In this document: positions 36,280-43,999 of the stretch, in pieces
Position numbering within the stretch: position 1 is the stretch's first letter
Layout of the letters: each line of letters begins with the position of its first letter
Source: Streptomyces sp. NBC_00154
GTDB lineage: Bacteria; Actinomycetota; Actinomycetes; Streptomycetales; Streptomycetaceae
Assembly: GCF_026342835.1 (NCBI RefSeq)
Contig: NZ_JAPEMI010000001.1
Location: forward strand, 1,742,501-1,806,500
DNA length: 64,000 nucleotides
Reading direction: 5' to 3'
Translations under genes and position numbers: made by a program
Notes under the pieces: generated by a model
Told to the model about the DNA's origin: nothing
Database searches by the model: none
What the model saw: only the letters and a program-made list of their open reading frames with translations

Positions 36280-36885
36280 TCACCCGGCGGGCCACCGCTC
36301 CACCACCTCGCGCACCAGCGGCGCGGCGTCCGTGGGGACGGAGGACGCGGCAACCGCGTACGACAGTGCGAGGCGCAACGCGATCTCGCAGGTCACGGCC
36401 AGCGCCGGGTCGTGCGGCGGACGCCCCCCGTCCAGGGCGGCCACCGCGCGGTCGCGCACCAGGCCGAGCAGCTCGGCCGGGGTCGGCGGCCCGGCATCGG
36501 CCCGCCGCTGCGCCGGTACGGGCGAGAAGGGCGGCCCCGAGAGGCGGGCGGGGCGGGGTAACCGCTCTCCCCAGCAACCGGTGAGCAACGCCCTGACCAG
36601 GGTGTTCGTACGAGCGGCCCGGACCGTCCAGGCGGCGGTGGCGGCCAGTCTGTCCCCCGTACCGCCGGGCGGTTCCAATGCCCGTTCGACACCGGCGAGG
36701 TAGCCATCGGCAGCGCGCCGGACGAGAGCCCGGGCCAGGCCGTCCTTGCTGCCGAACTCGTTGTAGAGGGTCTGCCGGGAGACTCCCGCGGCGGACGCAA
36801 TGTCGACCATCCGCACCGTCGCCCAGGGCAGGGTGCTGAGCGCCGAGAGGGCGGCGTCCAGCAATGCTTCTCGCGCTGCAGGCAT
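36280..36885 (-). CDS. TetR-family transcriptional regulator
   Basis: A 201-aa protein from the ATG at 36885 (MPAAREALLDAALSAL). The N-terminal helix-turn-helix is clear: VDIASAAGVSRQTLYNEFGSKDGLARAL. The C-terminal ligand domain is rich in Ala/Leu/Arg, and its ligand is unknown. It lies 22 bp from the end of the binding-protein gene (convergent) and is divergent from hisN by 120 bp. It could regulate itself, hisN or the ABC system. Confidence 0.85.
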   Translation of the reverse strand: MPAAREALLDAALSALSTLPWATVRMVDIASAAGVSRQTLYNEFGSKDGLARALVRRAADGYLAGVERALEPPGGTGDRLAATAAWTVRAARTNTLVRALLTGCWGERLPRPARLSGPPFSPVPAQRRADAGPPTPAELLGLVRDRAVAALDGGRPPHDPALAVTCEIALRLALSYAVAASSVPTDAAPLVREVVERWPAG

Positions 36886-37005
36886 CGTCGCCTCCCACGC
36901 CAGGGGTCTGCGGTTCAGAGTTGACGCGCTCCCCCGCACTGTCAAGAGTTCATGCACCCCCAGGGTCCTGTGGCCCTGTTCACCTGCGGTCGATACTGTG
37001 ACGAC

Positions 37006-37806
37006 ATGCCCGACTACCACGATGATCTGCGCCTCGCCCATGTGCTGGCGGACGCCGCCGACGCGACGACGATGGACCGGTTCAAGGCTCTCGACCTCAA
37101 GGTTGAGACCAAGCCGGACATGACGCCGGTGAGCGAGGCCGACAAGGCCGCCGAGGAGCTGATCCGCGGTCACCTCCATCGGGCGCGCCCGCGCGACGCG
37201 ATCCTCGGCGAGGAGTACGGGATCGAGGGCACCGGCCCGCGCCGCTGGGTCGTCGACCCGATCGACGGCACCAAGAACTACGTGCGCGGTGTGCCGGTCT
37301 GGGCGACGCTGATCTCGCTGATGGAGGCGGGCGAGAACGGCTTCCAGCCGGTGGTGGGCGTGGTGTCGGCCCCCGCGCTGGGGCGCCGCTGGTGGGCGGC
37401 GAAGGGCGCGGGGGCGTTCTCCGGCCGCAGCCTCACCTCCGCGAGCCGGCTGCATGTCTCGAAGGTCGAGCGGATCTCGGACGCCTCGTTCGCGTACGCG
37501 TCGATGACCGGCTGGGAGGAGCAGGGCCGGCTCGACGGGTTCATGGATCTGACCCGGGCCTGCTGGCGTACGCGTGGGTACGGGGACTTCTGGCCGTACA
37601 TGATGGTCGCCGAGGGTTCCGTGGACATCTGCGCGGAGCCGGAGCTGTCGCTCTGGGACATGGCGGCGAACGCGATCATCGTCCAGGAGGCGGGTGGCCG
37701 GTTCACCAGCCTGGACGGGGTGCCCGGTCCGGGCGGCGGGAACGCGGCTGCCTCGAACGGGCTGCTCCACCACGAGCTGCTGGGATATCTGAACCAGCGG
37801 TACTGA
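37006..37806 (+). CDS. hisN: histidinol-phosphatase, inositol-monophosphatase family
   Basis: A 266-aa phosphatase. Metal-binding motifs of the family are present: LGEEYG, WVVDPIDGTKNYVRG and, near the C-terminus, ELSLWDMAANAIIVQEAGG. In actinobacteria a member of this family (HisN) dephosphorylates histidinol-phosphate, and the neighbourhood near aroA and sigR matches that locus from memory. Inositol-phosphatase activity cannot be excluded. The ATG at 37006 is chosen. Confidence 0.82.
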   Translation: MPDYHDDLRLAHVLADAADATTMDRFKALDLKVETKPDMTPVSEADKAAEELIRGHLHRARPRDAILGEEYGIEGTGPRRWVVDPIDGTKNYVRGVPVWATLISLMEAGENGFQPVVGVVSAPALGRRWWAAKGAGAFSGRSLTSASRLHVSKVERISDASFAYASMTGWEEQGRLDGFMDLTRACWRTRGYGDFWPYMMVAEGSVDICAEPELSLWDMAANAIIVQEAGGRFTSLDGVPGPGGGNAAASNGLLHHELLGYLNQRY

Positions 37807-37838
37807 TCCGGCGCCGCTACGAGGCGTACAGACTCCCG

Positions 37839-37870
37839 AGGGGCGTGCGGTCCGCTTCCGCGCGCCCCTC
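37839..37870 (+). terminator. probable terminator after hisN
   Basis: An imperfect GC hairpin (gaggggcgtgcgg ... ccgcgcgcccctc) lies about 35 bp after the hisN stop. No T run follows. Confidence 0.55.
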
Positions 37871-37989
37871 GAATGATCTCCACGTACCCCTTGTTGGACT
37901 CCCCCAAGGATGCAACGCTGAGAGTCCCCCCACTTGTGAACTTGTGAATCGGCTCACGTGGTCGCTTCACGAAGGAGGTGGCTCCCTTC

Positions 37990-38391
37990 ATGCTCGTCCG
38001 TGACGCCATGAGCACGATGGTCCTCACCATCGGCCCCACGCACACGCTCCGCCAGGCGGCTCAGCTGATGTCGGCCCGCCGCATCGGCGCAGCCGTCGTC
38101 CTCGACCGGGACACCAGCGGACTCGGCATCATCACCGAGCGCGACATCCTCAATGCGGTCGGCGCCGGCCAGAACCCCGACACCGAGACCGCATCCACCC
38201 ACACCACCACCGATGTGGTCTTCGCCGCGCCCAGCTGGACCCTGGAGGAGGCCGCAGAGGCCATGACACATGGCGGCTTCCGGCATCTGATCGTGTTGGA
38301 CGACCACGGGCCCGTCGGTATCGTCTCGGTCCGCGACATCATCCGCTGCTGGGCGCCCACCAGGCGCCACCCGGTGGAACTGGTCGGCTGA
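37990..38391 (+). CDS. two-CBS-domain protein
   Basis: A 133-aa protein made of a CBS pair. CBS1 is VRDAMSTMVLTIGPTHTLRQ through GIITERDILNAV. CBS2 is TTDVVFAAPSWTLEEAAE through GIVSVRDIIRCW. Such stand-alone pairs bind adenine nucleotides and act as energy or ligand sensors. The target is unknown. The ATG at 37990 lies 11 nt after GGAGG. A GTG at 37978 would overlap the ribosome binding site. Confidence 0.85.
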   Translation: MLVRDAMSTMVLTIGPTHTLRQAAQLMSARRIGAAVVLDRDTSGLGIITERDILNAVGAGQNPDTETASTHTTTDVVFAAPSWTLEEAAEAMTHGGFRHLIVLDDHGPVGIVSVRDIIRCWAPTRRHPVELVG

Positions 38392-38413
38392 CCGCCCCTT
38401 ACGCACGTACGGC

Positions 38414-38454
38414 AGGTGGACCGGCCCCCTCGATGCAGAGGGGACCAGCCCACC
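38414..38454. terminator. possible bidirectional terminator between the CBS gene and catA
   Basis: An imperfect stem of ggtggaccggccccctc with gaggggaccagcccacc lies between the convergent genes. Confidence 0.45.
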
Positions 38455-38468
38455 GGCAGCCGTCCGTA

Positions 38469-39920
38469 CTAGCCGCGAAGGGCCTGGACCGCGACCTCCA
38501 GCCGCTTGCCGAAGTCGCCGTCCGCCTGGCGGAAGTTGTTGATCGCGCGCTCGGCGATGTCGTCGCGCGAGACCTTGGCGATGAACCCGGCGAGGTTGTC
38601 GATCAGCCGGACCTTCTCGTCCTCGGAGAAGAGCCGGTAGAGGTTCCCGGCCTGCACGAAGTCGTTGTCCTCGGCGTGGCGCGGGGCCTCGTGGGTACCG
38701 GTCCCACCGGTGACGGTGGTGGGCTCCCACAGCGGACGGTCGGTCTGGACCGGACCGCCGAAGCTGTTGGGCTCGTAGTTCTTCGCACCCTTGTGGCGGC
38801 CGTCGTACAGGTAGCCGTCCCGGCTGTTCGTCCGCGCCTCGGTGGCGTGCGGACGGTTCACGGGCAGGTGGTCGGCGTTGATCCCGACGCGGTAGCGGTG
38901 GGCGTCGCCGTAGGCGAAGAGGCGGCCCTGGAGCATCTTGTCCGGGGACGGGCCGATGCCCGGCACGAAGTGCGCGGGGCTGAAGATCGACTGCTCGGTC
39001 TCCGCGAAGATGTTCTCGGGGTTGCGGTTGAGCTCCAGCTTCCCGATCTCGATCGGCGGGTAGTCCGCGTGCGGCCACACCTTGGTGAGGTCGAACGGGT
39101 TGAAGCGGTAGGTGGCCGCCTCGGACGCGGGCATGATCTGGACCTGCACCGTCCAGGACGGGAAGTCGCCGCGCTCGATCGCCTCGCGCAGATCGCGCTG
39201 GTGGCTGTCCGGGTCCTCGCCGGCGAGCTTGTTGGCCTCGGCCTGCGTGAGGTTCTTGATGCCCTGGTCGGTCTTGAAGTGGTACTTGACCCAGAAGACC
39301 TCGCCGGCCTCGTTGTTCCACTGGTACGTGTGCGAGCCGTACCCGTTCATGTGGCGCAGCGTGGCCGGGATACCGCGGTCACCGAAGAGCCAGGTCACCT
39401 GGTGGGTGGACTCGGGCGACAGACCCCAGAAGTCCCAGACGTTGTCCGCCTCCTGCGAGCCGGTGTACGGATCGCGCTTCTGGGTGTGGATGAAGTCCGG
39501 GAACTTGATGGCGTCCTTGATGAAGAACACCGGGGTGTTGTTGCCGACGAGGTCGTAGTTGCCCTCTTCGGTGTAGAACTTCAGCGCGAAACCGCGGGGG
39601 TCGCGTACCGCGTCGGCGGAGCCGAGGTTGCCCGCGACGGTGGAGAAGCGCAGGAACGTCTCGGTCTGCTTGCCGACCTCGGAGAGGAACTTCGCACGCG
39701 TCCACTGCGAGACGTCGCGGGTCAGCGTGAAGGTGCCGTACGCACCGGCGCCGCGAGCGTGCACGATGCGCTCCGGAATGCGCTCACGGTTGAAGTGCGC
39801 GAGCTTCTCCAGCAGCAACTGGTCCTGCACCAGGACCGGACCACCGACGCCTGCGGTCTGACTGTTCTGGTTGTCGGCGACCGGCGCGCCGGCCTCCGTG
39901 GTGAGCGGTCCCTGCGTCAC
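38469..39920 (-). CDS. catA: monofunctional heme catalase
   Basis: A 483-aa catalase of the small-subunit clade. Key sites are the distal His in [20 protein letters not shown], Asn in [10 protein letters not shown], and the proximal heme Tyr in [14 protein letters not shown]. The GTG at 39920 has GGAGG 6 nt upstream. It removes hydrogen peroxide. It is divergent from the Fur-family gene catR, the arrangement of the CatR-regulated vegetative catalase of S. coelicolor. The promoter carries a palindrome that fits an operator. Confidence 0.94.
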   Translation of the reverse strand: MTQGPLTTEAGAPVADNQNSQTAGVGGPVLVQDQLLLEKLAHFNRERIPERIVHARGAGAYGTFTLTRDVSQWTRAKFLSEVGKQTETFLRFSTVAGNLGSADAVRDPRGFALKFYTEEGNYDLVGNNTPVFFIKDAIKFPDFIHTQKRDPYTGSQEADNVWDFWGLSPESTHQVTWLFGDRGIPATLRHMNGYGSHTYQWNNEAGEVFWVKYHFKTDQGIKNLTQAEANKLAGEDPDSHQRDLREAIERGDFPSWTVQVQIMPASEAATYRFNPFDLTKVWPHADYPPIEIGKLELNRNPENIFAETEQSIFSPAHFVPGIGPSPDKMLQGRLFAYGDAHRYRVGINADHLPVNRPHATEARTNSRDGYLYDGRHKGAKNYEPNSFGGPVQTDRPLWEPTTVTGGTGTHEAPRHAEDNDFVQAGNLYRLFSEDEKVRLIDNLAGFIAKVSRDDIAERAINNFRQADGDFGKRLEVAVQALRG

Positions 39921-39995
39921 GTGCGCCTCCTGCGTCGTTCCTGCACATCCGTCATGTCCTGATGTCCGCACAGCCTGTCCCTTGCTTATGGCACG

Positions 39996-40023
39996 ATCCT
40001 ACAATGGACTATGTCCAAGTCAA
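39996..40023 (-). promoter_or_regulatory. catA promoter with palindromic operator in the spacer
   Basis: On the minus strand TTGACT (40023-40018) and TAGGAT (40001-39996) are 16 bp apart, a good sigma-70-type promoter. The spacer contains the palindrome TGGAC-ATA-GTCCA (40005-40017). A repressor bound there would block RNA polymerase. CatR is the obvious candidate. Confidence 0.7.
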
Positions 40024-40084
40024 GCTAGGGTCCAAAGTCACACCCGTTCGGAACCAGGGCTCCCTCACTGTTAGGCTTGCTCTT

Positions 40085-40504
40085 ATGAGTGACCTGTTGG
40101 AACGACTCCGCGGACGCGGCTGGCGCATGACCGCGCAGCGGCGCGTCGTGGCCGAGGTCCTCGACGGGGACCATGTGCACCTGACGGCCGACGAGGTGCA
40201 CGCCCGGGCCGTCGCCAAGCTCCCGGAGATCTCCCGCGCCACCGTCTACAACACGCTCGGTGAGATGGTGACGCTCGGCGAGGTCATCGAGGTCTCCACC
40301 GATCACCGCGCGAAGCGGTACGACCCGAACGCACACCGCCCCCACCAGCACCTGGTCTGCGCCCGGTGCGGCGCCATCCGTGACGTGCACCCGGCGGGCG
40401 ACCCACTGGCGGACCTGCCGACGGACGAGCGGTTCGGCTTCACGGTCTCCGATGTCGAGGTGACGTACCGCGGCATCTGCCCGAACTGCGCCGCGACTGC
40501 CTGA
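40085..40504 (+). CDS. catR: Fur-family peroxide-responsive repressor CatR
   Basis: A 139-aa Fur/PerR-type regulator. The winged helix covers residues 1-80 (MTAQRRVVAEVL and ISRATVYNTLGEM). The metal-binding domain has HRPHQHLVCARCG and, near the end, CPNC, giving the structural zinc Cys4 site. It is divergent from catA and should repress it, and itself, until peroxide inactivates it. PerR-type function is inferred from the neighbour. Confidence 0.9.
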   Translation: MSDLLERLRGRGWRMTAQRRVVAEVLDGDHVHLTADEVHARAVAKLPEISRATVYNTLGEMVTLGEVIEVSTDHRAKRYDPNAHRPHQHLVCARCGAIRDVHPAGDPLADLPTDERFGFTVSDVEVTYRGICPNCAATA

Positions 40505-40513
40505 GACGGGACG

Positions 40514-40550
40514 AAGGGCCCGGTGCGAGTGACACTCGCACCGGGCCCTT
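40514..40550 (+). terminator. terminator after catR
   Basis: A perfect 17-bp stem (aagggcccggtgcgagt with actcgcaccgggccctt) with a 3-nt loop starts 9 bp after the catR stop. Confidence 0.85.
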
Positions 40551-40840
40551 TCGCATTCCACCCGACCGGAACCGAGCCTGCGCGCCACACCGGCCGCTCC
40601 GGTGCGGAACCACTTCGACGGGCACCCGCAGGGCCTGCCGGAGGTGCGCGCCGACCGCGCGTTCAGCGAGGGCGGAGCGCCGACAGCCGGGCAAGCCGCT
40701 GCAGCCGCAGCCCCGGCGACGTCCGCACCCATCCACCCCGCGCACACCCCCTTCCCGAATCTGACGGGTCGTCATATCGTCGGCGGCGATCGCGTCCGCC
40801 CAGCGGCGGATCCACACCTCGACTGCGCGAGGAGAGACCC
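40551..40840 (+). other. gene-free leader before the NitT/TauT operon
   Basis: No convincing gene on either strand in 290 bp. Short open frames here lack ribosome binding sites and family features. Sulfur-related operons in Streptomyces often have tiny leader peptides with an Arg-Arg-His motif. I see GRHIV coded near 40770 but no start codon that would make such a peptide. GGAG at 40831-40834 serves the ATPase gene. Confidence 0.4.
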
Positions 40841-41662
40841 GTGGGAGATCCGCACCCGACCCCACCGTCACCGACCCCAACGCCCACGCCCACCGCCCCC
40901 ACGCTCCGGGCCCACGCGCTCACCCGCACGTTCGGGCGCGGCGCCAAGGCCCTCACCGCCCTCGGCCCGGTCGATCTCGACATCGCACCCGGCGAGTTCA
41001 CCTGCATCGTCGGCCCCTCCGGTTGCGGGAAGTCCACCCTGCTGCGGATCGCCGCCGGGCTGCTCCGCCCCAGCGCGGGTGAGCTGTCCATCCGTACGGC
41101 ATCGCCCCGCCCGGCCGCGATGATCTTCCAGGACTACGGCATCTACGACTGGAAGACCGTTCTCGCCAATGTCCGGTTCGGCCTCGACATCCAGCGCGTA
41201 CCGCGCAAGGAGGCCGACGCCAGGGCGCGTGACTGGCTCGCCCGGATGGGGCTCTCCGAGTTCGCCGGCGCCTATCCCGCCGCTCTCTCCGGCGGGATGC
41301 GGCAGCGCGTCGCGATCGCCCGCGCCCTCGCCGTCGAGCCCGAAATCCTGCTGATGGACGAGCCGTTCGCGGCGCTCGACGCCCAGCTGCGGACGATCCT
41401 CCAGGACGAGCTGCTCGACCTCACCCAGACCACCCGTACCACCACGCTCTTCATCACCCACAGCCTGGAAGAGGCGATCGTGCTCGGCGACCGGGTACTG
41501 GTGATGTCCGCCAGGCCGGGCCGGATCATTGCCGAACACCGGCCGCCGTTCGCCCGGCCGCGAACCGGCCACGTCCGTTCGACACCCGAATTCACCGCAC
41601 TGAAGAGCGAGTTGTGGGAGCTGCTGCGCGGCGAGGTCCGTCGAGAGGTGATCCCGGCATGA
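40841..41662 (+). CDS. NitT/TauT-type ABC transporter ATPase
   Basis: A 273-aa ATPase from the GTG at 40841, preceded by GGAGAG. A Pro/Thr-rich N-terminal tail of about 20 residues comes first. Then Walker A (GPSGCGKSTLL), Q-loop (IFQDYGIYDWKTV), signature (LSGGMRQRVAIARA), Walker B (ILLMDEPFAALD) and the His switch (FITHSLEEAI). The Q-loop and the pattern after it match the nitrate/sulfonate/taurine group. Its partner permease overlaps by 4 bp. Confidence 0.9.
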   Translation: MGDPHPTPPSPTPTPTPTAPTLRAHALTRTFGRGAKALTALGPVDLDIAPGEFTCIVGPSGCGKSTLLRIAAGLLRPSAGELSIRTASPRPAAMIFQDYGIYDWKTVLANVRFGLDIQRVPRKEADARARDWLARMGLSEFAGAYPAALSGGMRQRVAIARALAVEPEILLMDEPFAALDAQLRTILQDELLDLTQTTRTTTLFITHSLEEAIVLGDRVLVMSARPGRIIAEHRPPFARPRTGHVRSTPEFTALKSELWELLRGEVRREVIPA

Positions 41663-42531
41663 GCACCGCCGTGAAAGACGCGCCTCGGGAGGGTGGAACC
41701 GTCCTGGTCCGCAGGCCGGGCCCGCAGGAGCTGTATCCCGTACGCACCCATCGCAGGCGCCGCACCCTGGAGCTGGCGCTCGCCGTCGCCGTGCCGCTGG
41801 TCCTCGTCCTGCTCTGGCAGCTGGCCGCCGCCCGGTCCTGGATCGACGACCGCGTCTACCCTGCCCCGTCCACCATCCTTGCCGACGGCTGGGACCGGGC
41901 GGCCGACGGCGATCTGTGGCCGGATGTGTGGGCCACGCTCAAGCGCGTTCTCGGCGGCTATGCGATCGGTACCGCCGCCGGATACGCGCTCGGCCTGCTG
42001 ATGGGCTCGCTCTCGCTCGTACGCGCGGCGCTGGAGCCGTTGCTCGACGCCCTGTACGTCGTACCGAAGCTGGCCCTGCTGCCGGTGTTCCTCAATATGT
42101 TCGGCCTCGGCGAAGGGCCGCAGATCGCTCTGGTCGCCGCCACGGTCTTCTTCTTCGTCTGGATCTCCACCATGGCGGCAGTCCTCGCCGTCCCGATCGG
42201 TCACCGCGACGCCGGCCAGGTCTTCGGAGCCTCGCCCTGGCAGATGTTCCGGCATGTACTGCTGCCCGCCTCACTGCCCGCGGTGCTGGTCGGCGCACGG
42301 ATCGCGGCGGGGGTGGCCGTCCTGGTCATCGTGGCGTCCGAGCAGATCGCCGCGGCCGACGGGCTCGGCCATCTGATCTTCGACTCCCGGGCGCTGTTCC
42401 AGAACGACGTGATGTTCGTCGGCATCGTCTGCGTGGCGGTGCTCGGCGTCGCCTTCTCCGAAATGGTGCGGATCGCCGGACGGCTGCTCACCCCGTGGGC
42501 CCCGCGCGACCGCGGCCGCAGCCAGTCGTGA
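41659..42531 (+). CDS. NitT/TauT-type ABC transporter permease
   Basis: A 290-aa inner-membrane permease with about six spans. The coupling loop GASPWQMFRHVLLPASLPAVLVG fits the SsuC/TauC/NrtB group. A basic 35-residue N-terminus precedes the first span. It starts on ATGA overlapping the ATPase stop. Confidence 0.9.
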   Translation: MSTAVKDAPREGGTVLVRRPGPQELYPVRTHRRRRTLELALAVAVPLVLVLLWQLAAARSWIDDRVYPAPSTILADGWDRAADGDLWPDVWATLKRVLGGYAIGTAAGYALGLLMGSLSLVRAALEPLLDALYVVPKLALLPVFLNMFGLGEGPQIALVAATVFFFVWISTMAAVLAVPIGHRDAGQVFGASPWQMFRHVLLPASLPAVLVGARIAAGVAVLVIVASEQIAAADGLGHLIFDSRALFQNDVMFVGIVCVAVLGVAFSEMVRIAGRLLTPWAPRDRGRSQS

Positions 42532-42575
42532 ACGGCACCCCACCTGCTCCACCGAGTTCTTCGTACGGAGGCACT

Positions 42576-43721
42576 GTGCGCACACGTACCCCTCTCACCT
42601 GCACCGTCGCGCTCGTCGCGGCATCGCTGCTCGCCGCGGCGGGCTGCGCCAAGAACGATTCCGGCAGCGGCGGCGCCGACGCCGCGCCGCGCACCGTCAA
42701 GCCCGTCGCCGGCTGCGGCGCGGGCAGCTGGACCGACCCGGCCGATCTGGCGGCCGATCGCAAGCCGGCCCGATGCGACAAGGGCGCGCCCGCCCCTCAG
42801 CCGCTGGCGAAGAAGCGGAAGGTCACCGTCGCCACCGGCACACTCAGTGCGGAGTACGTCGCTCCGCTCCAGGTCGCCGTGGCGAAGGGCGAGTTCGCCA
42901 AGGAGGGCCTGGACGTCGAACTGAAGGTGCTTCCCACCCCGGACGCCCTGCCTCTGCTCGCCAAGGGCGATGTCGACGCTCAGTGGGCAGCCCCCGAGGC
43001 AGCCGTGATGAACGGCATCAACGGCGGCTTCGACATCAAGTGGGTGGCAGGGAACTTCTCCCCCGATCCCACCTCCAAGAGCGGCCTCTGGGTGCGCCTC
43101 AAGAAGGGCGAGAGCGCCGGACACGTCGACATGGCGGGGCGGAGGATGGGGACGATGATCGGCAAGGGCTCGGTCATCGCGTACCCGATGGACACCTCGC
43201 TGAAGAAGCACGGCGGCGGCCTCGACAAGATCAGTTTCCAGCAGCTCGGCTCCGCGGACGTACTGACCGCCCTGCAGAACGGCGGCGTGGACTCCGCCTG
43301 GCTGCTCGACCCGGTCTGGCGCAAGGTGGACGGCGACAAGCGGTACGCGTTCATGGGCGGCCAGCCGGTCGGCGAGCCGCTCGGCGGCCTGCTCTTCGGC
43401 CCGACGCTGCTGACCGAGGACCCGGACGCGGGTGTCGCCTTTCTCCGCGCCTACATCCGGACGGTGAACACCTACTTCGCCGGGGACTACAAGTCCGATC
43501 CCGCGTTCGTGACGGAGCTGGCGAAGCTGATGAAGATCGACGAGGCGACGCTGCGGTCGACGCCGTCCATGCGGATGGACTGGGAGATCCGGAAGGGCAC
43601 GACGGACCGGCTGCAGCAGGCGTACAGCGACGCGGGCGTCTCGGAGGGCAAGCCGCCGGTACCGGAGGAGAAGGCCGTCGACCGGGCGACGTACGGGGAG
43701 GCGGTGGGCCACAGACTCTGA
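42576..43721 (+). CDS. NitT/TauT-type binding lipoprotein
   Basis: A 381-aa extracytoplasmic protein from the GTG at 42576 with GGAGG before it. The signal peptide ends LLAAAGCAKN, a lipobox. The mature part resembles NMT1/SsuA-type binding proteins (KVTVATGTLSAEYVAPLQVA, AKEGLDVELKVLP). A short insert after the lipobox holds two more Cys (VAGCGAGSW, PARCDKG) that may form a disulfide. The substrate is unknown: a sulfonate, nitrate or thiamine precursor are all possible. Confidence 0.88.
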   Translation: MRTRTPLTCTVALVAASLLAAAGCAKNDSGSGGADAAPRTVKPVAGCGAGSWTDPADLAADRKPARCDKGAPAPQPLAKKRKVTVATGTLSAEYVAPLQVAVAKGEFAKEGLDVELKVLPTPDALPLLAKGDVDAQWAAPEAAVMNGINGGFDIKWVAGNFSPDPTSKSGLWVRLKKGESAGHVDMAGRRMGTMIGKGSVIAYPMDTSLKKHGGGLDKISFQQLGSADVLTALQNGGVDSAWLLDPVWRKVDGDKRYAFMGGQPVGEPLGGLLFGPTLLTEDPDAGVAFLRAYIRTVNTYFAGDYKSDPAFVTELAKLMKIDEATLRSTPSMRMDWEIRKGTTDRLQQAYSDAGVSEGKPPVPEEKAVDRATYGEAVGHRL

Positions 43722-43760
43722 TGCGGCGCCCGTACGGCATGCAGAGAAGGCGGCATGCAC

Positions 43761-43794
43761 AGAAGGCCGGATCCTCGAAAGGATCCGGCCTTCT
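43761..43794. terminator. hairpin between the ABC operon and tRNA-fMet 1
   Basis: A perfect 14-bp stem (agaaggccggatcc with ggatccggccttct, loop tcgaaa). It can terminate both the transporter operon on the plus strand and the tRNA on the minus strand. Confidence 0.8.
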
Positions 43795-43802
43795 GTCTTC
43801 AG

Positions 43803-43876
43803 TAGCGGGGACAGGATTTGAACCTGCGACCTCTGGGTTATGAGCCCAGCGAGCTACCGAGCTGCTCCACCCCGCG
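43803..43876 (-). tRNA. initiator tRNA-Met (CAT), copy 1
   Basis: A complete cloverleaf on the minus strand with anticodon CAT in ctcataa. The three G-C pairs at the bottom of the anticodon stem (GGG/CCC) and an unpaired first base of the acceptor stem are the marks of the initiator. The T-arm is ggttcaaatcc. CCA is not encoded. It is identical to the copy at 46293-46366. Confidence 0.95.
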
Positions 43877-43887
43877 TCGTGAACACA

Positions 43888-43916
43888 ACATTACGTGACG
43901 CCCTGGACCAGCGCAA
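43888..43916 (-). promoter_or_regulatory. possible promoter of tRNA-fMet 1
   Basis: On the minus strand TTGCGC (43916-43911) and TAATGT (43893-43888) are 17 bp apart and end 11 bp before the tRNA. Confidence 0.5.
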
Positions 43917-43999
43917 ATCCGTTTCTGCCGACTGTGAGAAGCGCGGTGTCGCGGGGCACCGCCACCCCTGTGACGCCCGTGTCGCACCCCCGCACACCG

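Noticed and set aside
33339..36353. A 1004-codon open frame on the minus strand running across the DppB gene into the binding-protein gene
   Set aside because: Only the part up to 34322 is a real gene. The rest is antisense to a clear lipoprotein gene. Long shadow frames are normal at this GC content.
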